Origin: Bog-257 sp963846715
GTDB lineage: Bacteria; Acidobacteriota; Terriglobia; Terriglobales; Acidobacteriaceae
Length of the DNA stretch: 64,000 nt
Direction: 5' to 3'
Assembly: GCA_963846715.1 (NCBI GenBank)
Contig: CAWJXA010000005.1
Coordinates: 124,001 to 188,000 of the forward strand
The notes under the pieces are model-generated. The model was not told the DNA's origin, did not search any database, and saw only the letters and a program-made list of their open reading frames with translations. The position numbers were made by a program, and so were the translations under genes. Of the stretch, positions 61,901 to 64,000 are shown one piece after another. Numbering within the stretch: position 1 is the first letter of the stretch; the number at the start of each line of letters is the position of its first letter.

Positions 61901-62166
61901 ACGTTAGCTGCGGCGGCGCGGCGCCGCGAGTACATTGACAGCGAAAAATCGGATTGCTTAGACCGCAAGGGCTCGGGTCCTTAACGGTTCCCGGCGGTAC
62001 CGCCTGAGATGCCGAAATTGGTGTTTGTAGTTGCTCGCCCCGTTTGTAGACTCTCGGGTGTCTCGGAACCCGGTCCAGCATAATCGGGTCAGATCGACCC
62101 CGTTTAGCGCGCCGCCGCAGAAATAACGCTAACAATCGAAATCGCAGGCTGGGTAATCTAATCCAC
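61901..62166 (-). promoter_or_regulatory. structured 5' leader candidate upstream of TonB receptor
   Basis: Read on the minus strand this 266-nt gap holds GGACCGGGTTCCGAGACACCC, an unpaired A-rich ACTACAAACACC stretch, CATCTCAGGC followed by the palindrome GGCGGTACCGCC (about 62000-62011), GGGAACCGTTAAGGACCC, and a GC hairpin GCGGCGCCGCGCCGCCGC near 61912-61930. It does not convincingly match riboswitch consensus sequences I know. The divergent phosphoesterase promoter must also lie here. Confidence 0.3.
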
Positions 62167-63276
62167 ATGCGTATACCGAAACGCCTCTTCGGATTTATTG
62201 CCATTGTCCAGGGTGTTCTTTTCCTGGTGCATTTTCTCTTCTATGAGACGTGGACCTTTTCGAACCCAGGCACCCAGGGGACGCTGTGGATCCAACTGCT
62301 TCTTGGCCTCTTGTCGGTGAGCTTTGTTGCGTCTTCGTTACTTGCCTTTCGCTATACCAACGCTGTGGTGCGCGTATTTTATCGGGCCGCCGCGGTTTGG
62401 GTGGGTCTGGTGAGCTTTCTCTTCCTGGCTACGCTTTTCTCGTGGACCATTTTCGGAGTTGCGCGGCTGGTTGGGCTCGAAGTTCCCTCTCATCGGGCAG
62501 TCGAAGTGCTGTACTCTGCCGGCGCACTGGCCGGACTGTACGGGGTTTTCAACGCAAGCTGGACGCGAATCACGCGCATGACGGTGCGTCTGGCGAACTT
62601 GCCCGAGGCATGGCGCGGGCGGACCGCGGCATTGATCAGCGACCTGCATCTGGGACACGTGCGTAATGGCAGCTTCTTGCGGCGTATGGTTGCCAAAATT
62701 TCGAAGGAAGAGCCGGACTTGATTTTTATTGCCGGCGATTTGTTTGACGGCACCGCTATCGACGCCGGGCGAGCAGCTGAGCCGCTGAACCAACTGACGG
62801 CTCCGCATGGCGTATATTTTGTGGCGGGAAACCACGAGCAATTTGGCGACGATAGCAGATATTTGCAGGCCGTCGCGGCAACCGGCGTCCGCGTCCTTAG
62901 CAATGAGAAGGTAGAAGCGGACGGCCTGCAGATTATTGGCGTACCCTACCGAAGCGCGACTCAGGACGGGCATCTTGCGTCGGTACTGCATGGCATCGGC
63001 GTGGATCGCGGTCGCGCCAGCATCCTCTTGACGCACGCACCCGACCGTCCGGAAATCGCTGAGGCGGCTGGCGTTTCTTTGCAACTCTCAGGCCACACTC
63101 ACCTCGGGCAGTTCATTCCCTGGAGTTGGATGGCGCAACGAATTTACCGACAGTTTGTGTACGGCTTGAGCCGGATCGGCAAGATGCAGGTCTTTACCTC
63201 CAGCGGAGCTGGAACGTGGGGACCGCCGCTGCGGCTCGGCTCCAATCCTGAGATTGTGGTGCTTGAGTTTCAGTAA
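62167..63276 (+). CDS. membrane-anchored metallophosphoesterase
   Basis: A 369-aa protein. The N-terminal third has about four TM helices (IAIVQGVLFLVHFLFYE, LLLGLLSVSFVASSLLAF, AAVWVGLVSFLFLATLFSWTIF, VEVLYSAGALAGLYGVF). The calcineurin-like domain (about residues 150-369) shows all metal motifs: ALISDLHLGHVRNG, IFIAGDLFDGTAID, YFVAGNHEQFGD, LLTHAPDRPE and LSGHTHLGQFIPW. Related proteins (YaeI/YkuE) act on phospholipids or other phosphoesters; substrate is inferred only. It diverges from the TonB receptor and is 39 nt upstream of the DUF218 gene. Confidence 0.88.
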   Translation: MRIPKRLFGFIAIVQGVLFLVHFLFYETWTFSNPGTQGTLWIQLLLGLLSVSFVASSLLAFRYTNAVVRVFYRAAAVWVGLVSFLFLATLFSWTIFGVARLVGLEVPSHRAVEVLYSAGALAGLYGVFNASWTRITRMTVRLANLPEAWRGRTAALISDLHLGHVRNGSFLRRMVAKISKEEPDLIFIAGDLFDGTAIDAGRAAEPLNQLTAPHGVYFVAGNHEQFGDDSRYLQAVAATGVRVLSNEKVEADGLQIIGVPYRSATQDGHLASVLHGIGVDRGRASILLTHAPDRPEIAEAAGVSLQLSGHTHLGQFIPWSWMAQRIYRQFVYGLSRIGKMQVFTSSGAGTWGPPLRLGSNPEIVVLEFQ

Positions 63277-63315
63277 GACTCGCGTTAGGCCCTGTCCCTG
63301 AATTACAAAGGAAGC

Positions 63316-63903
63316 ATGAAACGCCTTGTCGCGGGTGTGGTCATTGCTGCCGCCATCATCTTCCTGGTTATTCGATCGGGGGCGTACTTGGTTGTCGATC
63401 GCCCCGAGAAGTCCGACGTCATTGTGGTGCTTGGGGGAGACAACAACGACGTCCGTTATTGGCGGTCCATCGAATTGCTGCGCGCAGGCTATGGCCACCA
63501 GATGATCATAGACGCAAGCGCCCAACTCATCTGGGGACGCACCTATGCAGAACATGCGGCAGACTTCGCCGCCCGAACGGCGGGAGAACTTGCTCCCCAA
63601 ATCAGCGTGTGTACCATAAAATACGATTCAACGCTCCTCGAGACAGCCGATCTGAGTGAATGTCTGGCGCGAGTGCAACCAACGCCGCGCACGGCCTTGA
63701 TTGTCACGAATGATTACCACACCCGGCGCGCCCTTTCCATCTTAAGTAAGTGCCTGCCTCAGTATCGCTGGTCTGTGGCTGCAGCCCACGACGACTACTC
63801 CTTCGGACAACCGTGGTGGGAGAGGCGCGAGTGGGCCAAGATCAACCTTACCGAATGGCAAAAATTGCTCTGGTGGGAGATGTGGGATCGCTGGCGAAGT
63901 TGA
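63316..63903 (+). CDS. DUF218 (YdcF/ElyC/SanA-like) membrane-anchored protein
   Basis: A 195-aa protein with one N-terminal TM anchor (LVAGVVIAAAIIFLVI) and a DUF218 domain: SDVIVVLGGDNNDVRYWRSIELLRAGYGHQMIID, YDSTLLETADLSECL and TALIVTNDYHTRRALSILSKCLPQYRW. VLGG near the N-terminus and TNDYHTRRA are family signatures. Relatives influence envelope and peptidoglycan integrity. The C-terminus is Trp-rich (QKLLWWEMWDRW). AAGGAAG precedes the ATG. It probably shares a transcript with the phosphoesterase. Confidence 0.8.
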   Translation: MKRLVAGVVIAAAIIFLVIRSGAYLVVDRPEKSDVIVVLGGDNNDVRYWRSIELLRAGYGHQMIIDASAQLIWGRTYAEHAADFAARTAGELAPQISVCTIKYDSTLLETADLSECLARVQPTPRTALIVTNDYHTRRALSILSKCLPQYRWSVAAAHDDYSFGQPWWERREWAKINLTEWQKLLWWEMWDRWRS

Positions 63904-64000
63904 TTGCTCACCCCGCTTCGGCCGTTCATTCTCGCGGTCTGTGTTTGGTTGATCCTCTCTCTAGGTGTCCTTACCCATCAGGTGTTCGTCCGCACCCAAC
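63904..64000 (+). CDS. possible start of a membrane protein gene (partial)
   Basis: Directly after the DUF218 stop a frame opens at TTG 63904 and runs to the window edge (32 codons). It encodes a hydrophobic segment, FILAVCVWLILSLGVLTHQV, consistent with an N-terminal TM helix. No ATG start or clear ribosome-binding site is seen, so this is tentative. Confidence 0.3.
   Translation, partial: MLTPLRPFILAVCVWLILSLGVLTHQVFVRTQ

Noticed and set aside
61990..62060. Glycine riboswitch upstream of the TonB receptor
   Set aside because: Only CTCAGGC and GAGAG fragments match; the conserved GGACAGAGG and CGAAGG motifs are missing.
61869..62204. A 111-codon minus-strand frame across the TonB-receptor leader
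   Set aside because: It overlaps the starts of two firm genes and its translation is Arg/Pro-rich without any motif.

Overview
The window looks like a chromosomal segment of an Acidobacteriota bacterium (Terriglobia/Koribacter-like is my inference). The support is a high-GC genome, an orphan duplicated-type FtsX/MacB permease (the ADOP family described from Acidobacteria), a complete mraZ-to-ftsZ division and cell-wall (dcw) cluster, and many GC-rich palindromic hairpins confined to intergenic DNA. No phage, IS transposase, rRNA operon or CRISPR array is visible. One degenerate tRNA-like sequence lies just upstream of mraZ.

Layout. 1-11.1 kb is mixed housekeeping: the 5' end of a beta-ketoacyl-ACP synthase gene, a broken hemW, a 46-codon basic ORF coupled to a threonine aldolase, a copC-copD copper pair, a small unknown gene divergent from a class 3 lipase, an ADOP permease, a two-TM ion channel and an SRPBCC protein. 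11.2-31.7 kb is the dcw cluster: mraZ, rsmH, ftsL, ftsI, a DoxX-like membrane gene, a mazEF toxin-antitoxin module, murE, murF, mraY, murD, ftsW, murG, murC, ftsQ, ftsA, ftsZ. It starts with a sigma70-like promoter followed by three 10-nt MraZ-box units. murB and ddl are absent. 31.7-36.7 kb is gene-poor and repeat-rich, with one large sensor kinase and one exported unknown. 36.7-38.4 kb holds a frameshifted ABC-F ATPase. 38.4-43.6 kb is a lysC-hom-thrC-thrB operon on the minus strand, every junction an ATGA overlap. It is preceded by a promoter, a 32-codon Thr-rich leader peptide and an intrinsic terminator, which is a transcription attenuator. 43.7-52.5 kb holds two unknowns, an M28-type peptidase, an MdtNOP/YtcA-like efflux operon and an FKBP isomerase. 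52.7-61.9 kb (minus strand) holds a large exported protein with eight exact-length 16-residue repeats, an ECF sigma factor with two DGPF/YCII partners, and a TonB receptor-YfiR-histidine kinase set. 62.2-64 kb holds a membrane phosphoesterase and a DUF218 protein.

Functional links. Peptidoglycan precursor synthesis (murE/F/D/C, mraY, murG), polymerisation (ftsW, ftsI) and ring assembly (ftsL, ftsQ, ftsA, ftsZ) are transcribed in one direction under probable MraZ control. The Thr operon converts aspartate to threonine and appears to sense charged tRNA-Thr.

Quality caveat. hemW, the ADOP permease, murD and the ABC-F gene are each split by one to several single-base frame changes although flanking codons keep the family sequence. 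Because murD is normally essential, I suspect indel errors in the assembly rather than real gene decay.
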